Of a stretch of DNA of 64,000 nucleotides, positions 55,228 to 64,000 are shown one piece after another. The position numbers and the translations under genes are program-made. This DNA is from Saprospiraceae bacterium (GTDB taxonomy: Bacteria; Bacteroidota; Bacteroidia; Chitinophagales; Saprospiraceae), in the NCBI GenBank assembly GCA_016718205.1, contig JADKEB010000002.1, positions 14,734-78,733 of the forward strand. Direction: 5' to 3'. The notes under the pieces were generated by a model. The model did no database searches. It had not been told where the DNA came from and was given only the letters and a program-made list of their open reading frames with translations. Every line of letters begins with the position of its first letter. The first letter of the stretch is position 1.

Positions 55228-56306
55228 CCACAGCAAGCTAACACACAAAGCCAACGCTCTTGCTGTGGTGTGGTGGTGCAGTCTGTTTTTCCGTCACAGT
55301 TTTTGTAATCCGAACACTTGCAGCACATTGTTTTTGCTTTTAGGCAAACCCGCCAAATCCGAACAAAAAAGCCAAAAACAAAGAGCTGCACCCACGCTGC
55401 AAAGACAAAAAACAATGCCGGAAAAAACAGCCAGGAGCTAAGTTACATAACGTGGCCTTATAGGAGATTTTACCCTTGCTTATGCGAGCATCCAAACCCA
55501 AAAAATTCCTATAAGGACATTATGTAAAATAGCCACCACCACAAGGACAAAAACGCCAGGAGGCACCCCTTTCCTGTCTTATTTTGTCCTGAGCCGTACC
55601 TTTAAACCCACGCTTCCCACCCTGAAAAATGGTATCCTTCGCCAAGGGGAGATTTATTAAAAACCCTTCCAAAAAAAAACTAACGCCCTACGGTTGTTTA
55701 CTCATTTTTTACCATTAATGCCCGATAGCAAACGAGTAATGAAAAGCTTCATCCAAAGGGCATCAATCCTAAAAAAGCGAGTCGATATGACAATATGCCA
55801 TGTGCTCGATTTTCAAGGGTGAAGGCAGGTTTTGAGCGGTGGATTTAGTGGGCCTTCACCCTTAAAAATGAGCAGCCAACCAGAGGGCGGCAGTGCTATC
55901 GGGAAGGAGAAAGCCATCATTTAACGACTGCATAAAAAACTGGGTGGGAAGCGTGGCGCAGTGGCTATTTAGCATAATGTGGATATGGGTGTGTTACGCC
56001 TGTGGCAACCATATCGACACGTTATGTTAAGTAGCTCTTCCGCTGATTTTTTCTGGCGTAAACAGTACGAAGCGGGCCTTTAGGGGTACTGTGTCTTTTT
56101 GCTCTGTATGTATGAGCGCCAGCCTAGGCTCTTTGCTACCGCAAGAGGAACTTGTGGAACGAGGATAGCAATGTGCCTTTTGAGTGTTGGCTTACATACA
56201 GCGCAAAAAGTATGACAGAAAAATCAGCGGACACTGCATGAGCGTGGGCTGGGTGGGCTATCAAGTATTGTCCCGATGTAGAGCCTTTGCGTTTGGGTGA
56301 TCGGGA
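55228..56306. other. Array of seven large imperfect hairpins, two attC-like
   Basis: Stems: 55228-55237/55259-55268; 55326-55335/55408-55417; 55437-55465/55507-55533; 55803-55826/55852-55874; 55963-55988/56009-56035; 56039-56055/56216-56231 with inner stems 56096-56117/56190-56210 and 56133-56138/56166-56171; 56271-56277/56300-56306. The third (minus strand) and fifth (plus strand) share conserved ends, GCTATTT...CATAATGT and CACGTTATGTaAcTTAGC/CACGTTATGTtAAgTAGC, with extrahelical bases and different centres. That is the layout of integron attC sites. No convincing gene exists in 55156-56515. Confidence 0.65.
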
Positions 56307-56515
56307 CGCCGCTTTTATATACTACTGCTAATCAGCGAATTAATGTTGTCCTATTTTATTTTTAAGCTTCAGATTAGCTTTGCCTTGTGTTCAACCAATT
56401 AATGGACCGTACTATAAATGTCATTGAAATACCTTTGATGTAAAAAAGGTACAAATGTAACATGTAGTCAAACCATGAAATTGGAATATTGCAATAAAAA
56501 TTAAATGAGGTAAAA

Positions 56516-56665
56516 ATGAATAGAGAATTTTTTGAATCAGAAAAAGTAAAATGGGAAGCCATGAAAATCAAGTATGAAGCCCTTAAAATTAGAGATAACT
56601 ATTACTTTGGTCATCTGAAGAACTTAGGAAAAATATTAGCTTTAATAAGTCTTACAAGTTGTTAA
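56516..56665 (+). CDS. Small 49-residue ORF
   Basis: MNREFFESEKVKWEAMKIKY continues EALKIRDNYYFGHLKNLGKI and ends SLTSC. A purine-rich AAATGAGG precedes the ATG by 6 bp, a good ribosome binding site for this phylum. The first 30 residues are strongly charged and helical, the last 15 hydrophobic. Not part of the duplicated sequence seen in the window. Could be a small membrane or regulatory protein, or the truncated start of a lost gene; unknown family. Confidence 0.4.
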   Translation: MNREFFESEKVKWEAMKIKYEALKIRDNYYFGHLKNLGKILALISLTSC

Positions 56666-56670
56666 CTTTT

Positions 56671-56721
56671 TTTTCAAATGAAAATACTTTTTTCAAATGA
56701 AAAATAAAAGTCTTATCTTTG
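56671..56721 (+). promoter_or_regulatory. Twin operator-like repeats and promoter before the orphan RHS tip
   Basis: TTTTCAAATGAAAA occurs at 56671-56684 and 56690-56703, 19 bp apart. Each is a TTTTCA/TGAAAA dyad. The -7 box TATCTTTG follows at 56714-56721, so the second dyad covers the -33 region. Confidence 0.6.
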
Positions 56722-56801
56722 TTGCTGTAAGTGCAAAGGTATTTACATGTTCTTTGAGCTTGGAAGCGTGTAGGGAAAAGTGAGTTTTGATCTGAAAAGT
56801 C

Positions 56802-57557
56802 GTGCAGAGGTTTATGAGTGTCGATCCGCTAGCGGATCAATTCCCAGGATATTCTCCTTACAATTACGTACTCAATAATCCGATAAAATTGATTGATCCT
56901 GATGGGAGGGCTCCATCTGATTATGACAATGAATACGTTATAGATAAAAATACTGGGAAAACTGTTGAAGTTAGTAAAGCAGGTGGTAATGAAGTAGATA
57001 TTATTCATTCTGGAACTATTAATGACGACGGCTCAATTGTTGTTGACCCTACTCAAACCCAAGTAGTTCAAGTAGAGACAATTTCGAATCCAAATATTGA
57101 ATACGGTGGATATAGGGCACCTGGTTTAAATATTGTTCCTGGGGCTAATCCTGCGATACCTACTACGAGTAGTCCAATAGATGCGATTCCATTAATTGCA
57201 TCGAATGGAGGTCGAGCTATTTTGAACTATGTTGTCAATGAATTGAAAGGCTTAATAATAAGCCCTGCAAAACCTAAAAGCGGGAGTTCAGGTGGTCCAG
57301 GCGCAGGTAAGCCATTTTCTGAAAAAACAAAAGATGCCGCTGAAGCACAAGCAGGAGGTAGATGTGTATTCTGTCAGAATAAAACTGATAGAACACCTGG
57401 CTCTCCAAATAGAAGAAATACAGATCATGCTGATCCTAAGTCAAGAGGTGGAAATAATACATTACCTAATGCACAAAATACATGTCAAACTTGCAATCAA
57501 AATAAAGGCACAATGACAACAGGCGAATATCTAATGCATTTATTGAATAGAAGATAA
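56802..57557 (+). CDS. Orphan RHS tip with HNH nuclease, copy B
   Basis: 251 residues from GTG 56802: MQRFMSVDPLADQFPGYSPY, then NYVLNNPIKLIDPDGRAPSD, and the same tip as the long RHS protein, ending in the HNH motif (CVFCQN, TDHADPKSRGG, CQTCNQNKG). Differences from copy A are few (SPYNYV for SPYTYV, IVPGANP for IVIRANP). The RHS shell and signal peptide are absent, so it cannot be exported as such; it is either a reservoir cassette for tip exchange or a cytoplasmic nuclease held by immunity. A stop codon lies 9 bp upstream, so the GTG or ATG 56814 would be used. Confidence 0.82.
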   Translation: MQRFMSVDPLADQFPGYSPYNYVLNNPIKLIDPDGRAPSDYDNEYVIDKNTGKTVEVSKAGGNEVDIIHSGTINDDGSIVVDPTQTQVVQVETISNPNIEYGGYRAPGLNIVPGANPAIPTTSSPIDAIPLIASNGGRAILNYVVNELKGLIISPAKPKSGSSGGPGAGKPFSEKTKDAAEAQAGGRCVFCQNKTDRTPGSPNRRNTDHADPKSRGGNNTLPNAQNTCQTCNQNKGTMTTGEYLMHLLNRR

Positions 57558-57568
57558 AAAGTTTAAGT

Positions 57569-58003
57569 ATGTTTGAAATTGATGAGAAAGTTTTTATCAC
57601 ACTCAACGACAATCAAGAAACTGAGTCTATTTGGGTATTAAAAAAAGGAGATTATTTTATAGTAAGGAATATTCCATTTTTTGCAAAAGGTATAGCGTTG
57701 GATGATTTAATCATGATTGATAAACAGGAAAATAAGATGTTTTATAAAAAACTATTTGCTTTTCTGGTAATTCAACTTATAGAATTTTACGAACAATGAT
57801 ATTGATTCATTTGACTTTTTTGGAAGATATTAGAAGATTTTGGTTGCACCTTTGAGAAAGCAACGGAAAACTTATATGCCGTAAACGTTCCTTCTACTTC
57901 AGATATTTTTAAAGTTTATGAAGTTTTTGAATTGGGTGAGAAGAGGAATATTTGGGAATTTGAAGAAGGTTTTTGCGGTCATCCATCAATTTTTATAAAA
58001 TAG
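57569..58003 (+). CDS. DUF4265-type candidate immunity protein, copy B (frameshifted)
   Basis: The first 60 residues are in the intended frame: MFEIDEKVFITLNDNQETES, WVLKKGDYFIVRNIPFFAKG, IALDDLIMIDKQENKMFYKK. One A is missing in TATAAAAAACTA (about 57740-57747) compared with copy A, so the frame then ends at 57799. Another T-run difference follows. The nucleotide sequence matches copy A to the stop at 58003. Consensus of both copies gives an unbroken 145-residue protein. Confidence 0.72.
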
Positions 58004-58009
58004 ACCAAT

Positions 58010-58578
58010 TTAAATATTTTTTGTCAAGAGCAGATTTCGCTGCTCTTGACAAATCATAGTTTTCGGATTCCGCCCACTTAATTAAATTAGCTTTAATTTC
58101 AGAGTGATCCCATCCTGGTGCTCCAGCTGCGAGCCAAAAAACAGTTTCGGTGTCATTAATTGATTAGAAAATTTAGAAGCTTTAAAATTTTTGAGTTTGA
58201 TAATTTTTATGTTCTAAAGCTATGGCTCTTATTGCCCCTTCCACAGTTCTTTATCTTTTAATTCAATAGCATTTATTAAAAAGGAATCGTCTTGTTCGAT
58301 TAAGTAATAGCATCAGATAATGCTAATCTAACCATTGGTTCTAATTTTATATTTAAGATTGAATATAAAAATTCTAAAGCATTATGGCATTTAGTTTCAC
58401 CTATTGCCATTATAATTTGATATTGTGTTTCCCAAGTGTTCTTATGTATTTCAGTTGATAATGCATCCAGCAGTAAAGGGCAATAGATAGGATCTTTAAT
58501 TTTTCTTATTTTTTTAGCAGCTGATCTACGGATGGATGACTTACTGTTTTTAAGTCCTTCAATTATTTCTATTAGCAT
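58010..58578 (-). CDS. HEAT-repeat candidate immunity protein, copy B (C-terminal frameshifts)
   Basis: The N-terminal 90 residues are good (MLIEIIEGLKNSKSSIRRSA, IRKIKDPIYCPLLLDALSTE, up to ALSDAIT). Then the frame breaks at 58300, where copy A has TTCTAGTAA and this copy TTAAGTAA. Two more indels follow at 58164 and 58244, again at CTAG in copy A. It complements copy A, which is broken only at its N-terminus; together they define a full ~190-residue protein. Confidence 0.62.
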
Positions 58579-58589
58579 AAAAATCAAAT

Positions 58590-58955
58590 TTACAGAGCAG
58601 CGATATTTTTCTGAAAGAAATCCTTAAACTTCTTTTTAGTAAGGAAAGTATCAATCATTTTAAAGACCATAGATTTTTCTTCGGGTTCTAACTGAGCGAT
58701 AAGTTTAACTTGTTCCATAAGAGATTTATCTTCGGTGGTGATCTCTTGAGGAATGTTTTGCTCATCGTTGAGCAGCTGATCGATGGTAAGACCAAAATAA
58801 AGAGCAATTTTATTGGTAGCATCGAGCGAGTTCACGCTCGCCTTTTTCCACTTAGAGTAGTTGGACCGGTGCATATGTACCAAGTCAGCGATTTGCTGTT
58901 GTGTCAGACCTTTTTCTTCTCTCAAGCCTTTGATAATTGTTCCTACATTCTTCAT
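58590..58955 (-). CDS. XRE-family repressor, copy B (local frame slip)
   Basis: 121 residues, same as copy A except for the stretch SKWKKASVNSLD in place of SKVEKGERELSLD. It is produced by compensating indels at about 58829 and 58851. The slip falls right after the HTH recognition helix. The rest is identical in sense, and the intergenic dyad before the primase is preserved. Confidence 0.75.
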   Translation of the reverse strand: MKNVGTIIKGLREEKGLTQQQIADLVHMHRSNYSKWKKASVNSLDATNKIALYFGLTIDQLLNDEQNIPQEITTEDKSLMEQVKLIAQLEPEEKSMVFKMIDTFLTKKKFKDFFQKNIAAL

Positions 58956-59094
58956 AAAAGATATAATTATAGTGCAAAGTTATCAAAAAGACACAAAATA
59001 AACAAATATGAGATAATTTGATACTTTAAATGTAGTCTATATGATACATTGTGATTACTTTTGCGATGTATCAATAAATCACATAAAAAATATC

Positions 59095-60416
59095 ATGGAA
59101 ATCTCAGAAATAAAAACCCGCCTGACCTTAGCGCAAGTATTACATTACTACCACTTGAAGCCAGACAAAAACCTAAGATTGTGCTGTCCTTTCCATGATG
59201 ACAAGACACCGAGTCTACAGCTGTACTACAAAACCCATACAGCGTATTGTTTTAGTAGCAACTGCAAGACCCACGGCAAGAGTATGGACGTGATCGACTT
59301 CATCATGAATAAAGAGAACTGTACCAAACACGAAGCATTAAAGAAAGCTACTGAAATGATCACAGGCGAGGGCTTAAAAGCTGCGCCACCAGCTGACCGA
59401 CTGACGACACTCCATAAAATATTTACCTACTTCAAAAACGGAGTAGTCAATAGCCAGCCAGCAAAAGCCTACATACAAAAGAGACACCTAAATACCGATA
59501 CAATAGATATAGGCTTTAATAGTGGCCAGTTCCATTACAAACAAAACGACGCAGCGGAAGCGATGCAGGAATATCTGAATATCGGCCTATTGTTGGAGTT
59601 GGGTGTGATGAGTCGCTTTGGTAAACCAGCCTACAAACCCTTTGGCAAACATTGCATCGTCTTTGCGCTCCGTGATCAGGAAAAACGAGTGGTGAGCCTG
59701 TACTTCAGGAGTATGTCAGACGATAAGAGCCAGCGGCATTTTTATCTCAAAGACCGTCAGGGATTGTATCCCAAATACCCAAGAGAGAACACGCAAAACT
59801 CATCATCACGGAGAGCATCATCGATGCCGCTACGATCTTCCAACTCCATTTAGACAACGTGGACAATCAGATCACGACGGTATTGGCCTTGTATGGTACC
59901 AATGGATGGACGGACGAACACACCACAGCAATACAGGCACTACCAGAACTCAATGAAATCATCTTCTTTTTGAACGGTGACGAAGCTGGACAAAAAGCAG
60001 TGCAGAAATATGCGCCCATGATGAAATCCACCTACCCAAAAGTAAAAGTATCAAATGTAGAAGTACCACACAACGAAGATGTGAACAGCTTACTAGACAG
60101 CCACAGCGAAGAAATAATAATCCACCTGATCAAAGAAAGAAAAGAGATAGAATTTTTATTTTCAACTGAGAAATCAATTGAAAATAAAAAGACAGAACAA
60201 GCAGAAAGCCCAATCTTTGCACGGGAAGAAGTGGAAGTAAACACAGTAACTTCTACACCTGAAGAAAAAGAAAATCAAGTCAAAACAAACGGCTCAGATA
60301 CCCAAAATCCCTACAACCTGAAATATGCCAGCGAAGCGGCTAGCTATCAAATCAAAGGCTTCAAAACCGATCAGATGGACAGCCTAAAGATCACCTTACA
60401 AATAGCGTTAAACTAA
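59095..60416 (+). CDS. CHC2/Toprim primase-like protein, copy B (one-base frameshift)
   Basis: Matches copy A through NTQ-K, then one A is missing in GCAAAACTC near 59796. The protein therefore falls into two open pieces (59095-59853 and 59859-60416). The zinc ribbon is in the first and the Toprim acidic motif FFLNGDEAG in the second. The C-terminus is in its intended frame here (SEAASYQIKGFKTDQ to ITLQIALN), which copy A lacks. The stop is 7 bp before the ATPase start. Confidence 0.78.
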
Positions 60417-60423
60417 CATCACC

Positions 60424-61812
60424 ATGCAAAGCATCACGTTAAAACTGGACCTGTACGAATACAAACAAGTAGAAGCCACGAGCAAACTCATGGCTGAAAA
60501 GTTGGGCATCAGCAGAGAGACTGCGGAGGCCGATTTAACGAGATTGGCCAGCTTGCTAGAGCATTACAGAGACAAAGCCCAATACCAAAAAGGGAGAGGC
60601 CAGCAAAGCCCGAAAGTACAGATACCACCAGCGACAGTAAGCAAGTGTATAGACTTCTTAAAGCAAGCCAACCTGATGGACAAGTTCAATGAATACATAG
60701 GGAGCGCAGGCATCATCGGCGAAGAAACCAATCGAATATTATTGTTTACCATAGCAAGTTCGTACAAGATGCCCGACACGCTGCACGGCCTGATCCAAGG
60801 CTCGTCAGGCAGCGGAAAAACAAGACTGCTGAAGATCATCAGCCAGCTGATGCCCGATGAAGATGTAAAACGATACACGAGAGTAACAGACAATAGTTTT
60901 TATAATCAGGATGAATATTTTTTTGTAAATAAACTCTTATGTTTTGAAGATCTTGACGGCTTAAAAGAAGATGCACAACTAGCCGTAAAGAGAGCCGCAG
61001 AGTAATGAAATACTAATCACTTAGCACCAGTATCAAAGACAGCAACGGCAGTATCCGAGGCGGAGAACGTACCGTACGCGGCCCGATCGCCAGCCTTGCT
61101 TGCACCACTAAAGGAGAAATATATGAGGACAACGTGAGCCGTTCCTTCCTGATCGCCGTGGATGAAAGCAAAGAACAAACGCAAAGGATCATCCAGTATC
61201 AAAACGAAGTAGCGGCAGGAAACATCAACAGAGACGAACAAAAAAACATCGTCACTTTTGTCCAGAATTGTATGAGATTGCTCAAACCTTATGATGTGAT
61301 CAATCCGTATGCCAACAAGATCAAACTACCCGAAGAAGCGCACAAAATAAGGCGGCTCAATGAGTTGTACCAAAGTTTTGTAAGACAAATCACCATACTG
61401 AACCAATACCAAAGAAAGCAAGACAAACAAGGGCGACTGATCAGCGAGAAACAAGACCTGCAGATAGCTTGTGACATCTTGTTTGAAAGCATCGTGCTGA
61501 AGGTGGACGAACTTGACGGCAGCCTGAGACAGTTTTATGAAAAAATGAAAAGCTACGTCAGAGCCAAAGCACAAAAAGAAGGCAAACAAGAAAAAAAGAC
61601 ATTGACTTTAATCGTTTTGAAATCCGAGAAGCTACAGGCGTAAGCAAACCCAGCAACATTACTATATCAGCAAGCTAATAGAACTCGAGTACCTGCAACA
61701 AAATGGCTACGCCAACCGAGGGTTTAAATACAAGATTGCCCACTGGGACAACATCGCAGCCGTGAGAGCCAGGATCAAAGACTACCTACAAAACCAACTC
61801 AATGTATTATAA
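60424..61812 (+). CDS. P-loop ATPase/helicase-like protein, copy B (frameshifted)
   Basis: Identical in sense to copy A for the first ~190 residues, including Walker A GSSGSGKT and Walker B LLCFEDLD. An extra A (GTAAAGAGAGC versus GTAAGAGAGC near 60988) and an extra T at a CTAG site (61021) break it. Two more homopolymer differences occur near 61592 and 61647. The reading resumes at 61134 (MSRSFLIAVDESKEQTQRII). The intended stop is at 61812. Confidence 0.75.
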
Positions 61813-61963
61813 CTACGACCAAAAGGAGATAAATATTAGTAAACACAGAACACCACGGAACGCCAGACCGAACGCCAGCGCCATATCTACGATGATAATA
61901 AAATACTGATAATCAAAATAATGAGTTGCGTTTATGCTTCTGGTGTTCACCGTTCGCAAAAGT

Positions 61964-62924
61964 ATGGATACCATGAGCAGACCAAAAAGCATCGTAATAC
62001 TAACACCCGAATACCAACAATTATCAGATCGGTACTACCAATATCGGGTAAAATGTGGCTACAAGCCAGAGAGTAGCCGGACAGTACAGTTGGCCCTAGA
62101 TGAGTTTTTTTATTGGTTGGAGCAAAGAGCAATTGCCAAAATAGATGAAGTAAAGACGCACGACATACAAAGCTTTTATACCTATATCAGCGATCGGCCG
62201 AACAAAAAGAATCAAGGCAGCTTAAGTCCCAAGACCACCTTTAGTATTATGAAATCCGTAAGCGATTGCTTCAGTATGTTACAGGAGCAAGGAGATATAC
62301 AGATCAATCCAGTGACGGTATTAAAGTTCCCCTACCCGAGGGATTATGCAGAGCGAGAAATATTGACATTAGAAGAAATCAACCAGCTGTATGATGCTTG
62401 TAGCAATGTTTGGGAAAGAGCCATACTTAGTTTAGGCTACGGCTGTGGCTTGCGAGTGGGCGAAGTAGAAAACCTAAAAATCGAAGATATACGGCTACGT
62501 GAAAAAATCGTCATCGTCACCAGTGGTAAAGGCAATAAACGTCGGGCAATACCGATGAGTCCGGGCGTAGCCAAGACCTGTCAGACTATTATTTTAACCA
62601 TCGGGACACCATGACCACAGGCAAAGATTACAATGAAAAAGACCGTGCTTTTATGCTCAATAACCGAGGCGGACGACTAAGAGAACACACATGTAATAAA
62701 TACCTGAGACGCATGATTGCACAGACACAAAATGAATCATTACAAGGCAGAGATATAGGCATGCACTGCCTACGGCACAAGCTAGCCACGCACCTGATAG
62801 AGCAAGGCATACCACTCGATCAGGTAAGGCAGTTTTAGGACACAGTCAGTTGGAGACCACACAAGGATATACCAGGATCAGCAAAGAACAAATCAAAAAA
62901 ATGATAGAAGGCCATGACGATTGA
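61964..62924 (+). CDS. Tyrosine recombinase 1, copy B (C-terminal frameshifts)
   Basis: The N-terminus is open here: MDTMSRPKSIVILTPEYQQL, YQYRVKCGYKPESSRTVQLA, the SAM-like core-binding domain. ArgI is in GCGLRVGEVENL. A CCC-to-CC loss near 62571 and a T lost near 62837 break the frame. They separate the HxxR part (MHCLRHKLATHL) from the final LGHSQLETTQGY. The stop at 62924 lies inside the recombinase 2 start. Confidence 0.75.
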
Positions 62925-63795
62925 GACATTTATTAAAGCATCTTACAGTAGTCGTTCAATAAAACGAATCATGTATGTAATCAAAGAGTTCAAGGCCCAA
63001 ATGGGAGATAAGGCAGATACTGCGAGCTATAGCGACATCGTTGATCATATAGGCTATCTACGCAGCAGGAAGCTCCATCCCAAAAGTTTAATCAACCACC
63101 TGCAGAGTATAAAAGTATATTTTAGGTACTTGATAGCCATAGGAAAAAGGTCAGATCATCCCTGCGAAACTTTATACCTAAAAGACCAGATCAACAGAGC
63201 TATACACGTAGAAGATCTATACACCAAGGAAGAACTCAACGAGCTGTACAATACCTTTGAGTCAGCACCAGATAAACGATCTTGGGCAGTAAAATCAGAA
63301 GTGGCCAAAGCGAGAGATAAAATCATCCTGGGCTTGCTGATTTACCAAGGATTGACTACAAAAGAAATCACAGGGTTAAAGCTCTCAGATATAGACATGC
63401 AAGAATGTACGGTACGAATACGAGAAGAAAAACTACCAGGAAGGCGATCGAATAAAGGGCGAATACTGACTTTAAAACCCAAGCAAATATTATTGATCCA
63501 CGACTACCTGAAAGTCCATAGAAAAGTACTTTGGAAGATACCCAAACCAGCAAACGAACAGACTATTTTATACCTCAATGAACACGGCTTGCAACTATGG
63601 AATAGCTATCTAAACCGAATGCTGAGAGAAGCTACAGACGACAAGTACAAACCCTTAAAAATACGTCAAAGTGTGACTTGCTCAAAGAAAACCACGACAT
63701 CAGGATAGTACAGGGTTTGCAGGCCATAGAAATGCAGGGAGTACAGAATACCAAAGGACAGGATTGGAAGAATTAAAGGTAAATACCGAGGGCCT
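62914..63795 (+). CDS. Tyrosine recombinase 2, copy B (3' end damaged)
   Basis: The N-terminus reads MTIETFIKASYSSRSIKRIM, IKEFKAQMGDKADTASYSDI, YLRSRKLHPKSLINHLQSIK, the part broken in copy A. The Thr-for-Arg change (YQGLTTKEITGLKL) is present here too, so it is real and not an error. A 7-bp loss near 63675 (GTGTGA-CTTGCTC) and other indels remove the terminal His/Tyr region. The coding sequence then fuses to the non-coding tail at about 63795. Confidence 0.72.
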
Positions 63796-63796
63796 C

Positions 63797-64000
63797 ACCC
63801 CCCTTTCCTGTCTTATTTTGTCCTGAGCCGTACCTTTAAACCCACGCTTCCCACCCTAAAAAATGGTATCCTTCGCCAAGGGGAGATTTATTAAAAACCC
63901 TTCCCAAAAAAACTAACGCCCTACGGTTGTTTACTCATTTTTTACCATTAATGCCCGATAGCAAACGAGTAATGAAAAGCTTCATCCAAAGGGCATCAAT
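63797..64000 (+). other. Module tail of copy B up to the window edge
   Basis: Matches 55566-55768 of copy A (CCCTTTCCTGTCTTATTTTG to AAAGGGCATCAAT). It would lead into hairpins like those at 55803 onward if copy B is complete. No gene is seen. Confidence 0.7.

Larger units (their letters stand above)
48141..55768 (+). repeat. Tandem module, copy A
   Basis: Near-identical to 56820-64000. It begins inside the RHS core (GTCGATCC...CTAGCGGATCAATTCCC) and covers the tip, two immunity candidates, XRE, primase, ATPase, two recombinases and the hairpin tail. The period to copy B is 8,679 bp. Differences are mainly 1-2 bp indels and scattered substitutions. A block at 55156-55565 is absent from copy B. 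Confidence 0.92.
56820..64000 (+). repeat. Tandem module, copy B (runs off the window)
   Basis: Repeats 48141-55768 gene for gene. It carries more indels than copy A, including a 7-bp loss near 63675. A deletion joins the end of recombinase 2 directly to the tail sequence CCCTTTCCTGTC (55567 equivalent at about 63801). Confidence 0.92.

Noticed and set aside
55040..55527. Frames of 63-107 codons over the recombinase 2 end and hairpins
   Set aside because: They run through stem-loop DNA, share no family features and are not kept in copy B.
55228..56306. CRISPR array
   Set aside because: Hairpins differ in sequence and spacing; there are no regular direct repeats or spacers and no cas genes.
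1..64000. tRNA or rRNA genes
   Set aside because: No T-loop GTTCGANTC-type segment with a matching acceptor stem, and no conserved rRNA stretch was recognised on either strand by eye.

Overview
The window looks like Bacteroidota, probably Saprospiria or a near relative. The evidence is low GC, about ten promoters with the Bacteroidota -7 box TAnnTTTG, a T9SS sorting-type C-terminus, non-phosphorylative fucose catabolism, and RHS, GH3-serine hydrolase and gamma-glutamyltransferase-like proteins typical of that phylum. No rRNA, tRNA or CRISPR array was seen.

Left part (1-14 kb): a truncated CBM9-type secreted protein, a 182-bp MITE with perfect ends, a monoacylglycerol-lipase-like hydrolase, a lysine-rich protein, two relics of serine hydrolases and a penicillin-acylase-family enzyme. 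An eight-gene minus-strand cluster (14072 down to 6094) follows: mutarotase, sulfatase, FMN alpha-hydroxyacid oxidase, UxaA-type dehydratase, SDR, FAH-family hydrolase, lactonase and SDR. Together these form a full L-fucose to pyruvate plus lactate to pyruvate route, apparently fed by a sulfated fucan.

Middle (14-42 kb): mostly housekeeping genes, including prfC, odhB, argH-argE-argB, a thiolase and fadB-type beta-oxidation pair, a gamma-carbonic-anhydrase-like protein, a GH3-serine hydrolase fusion, SDR, a T9SS-type protein and a beta-barrel protein. It is peppered with mobile debris: a RAYT relic split by a MITE, a second copy of that MITE, an IS66-like relic, an intact IS1634-type element, and an ISBst12/IS66-type element sitting inside oxyR with a perfect 8-bp target duplication. 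Several conserved genes carry single-base frameshifts, mostly in homopolymers, which points to residual sequencing error rather than decay.

Right part (42-64 kb): the accessory region. A large secreted RHS protein ends in an HNH nuclease tip, followed by a DUF4265-type and a HEAT-repeat candidate immunity protein. Next come an XRE repressor divergent from a CHC2/Toprim primase-like protein, a P-loop ATPase and two overlapping tyrosine recombinases. After these lies about 1.1 kb of large imperfect hairpins, two of which resemble integron attC sites in opposite orientation. The whole tip-immunity-replication-recombination block is then repeated in tandem (period about 8.68 kb) from inside the RHS core motif, creating an orphan RHS tip with its own promoter and twin operator-like palindromes. 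My reading is a mobile or amplifiable RHS-tip cassette that carries its own replication and recombination genes. This block is the most novel item in the window.
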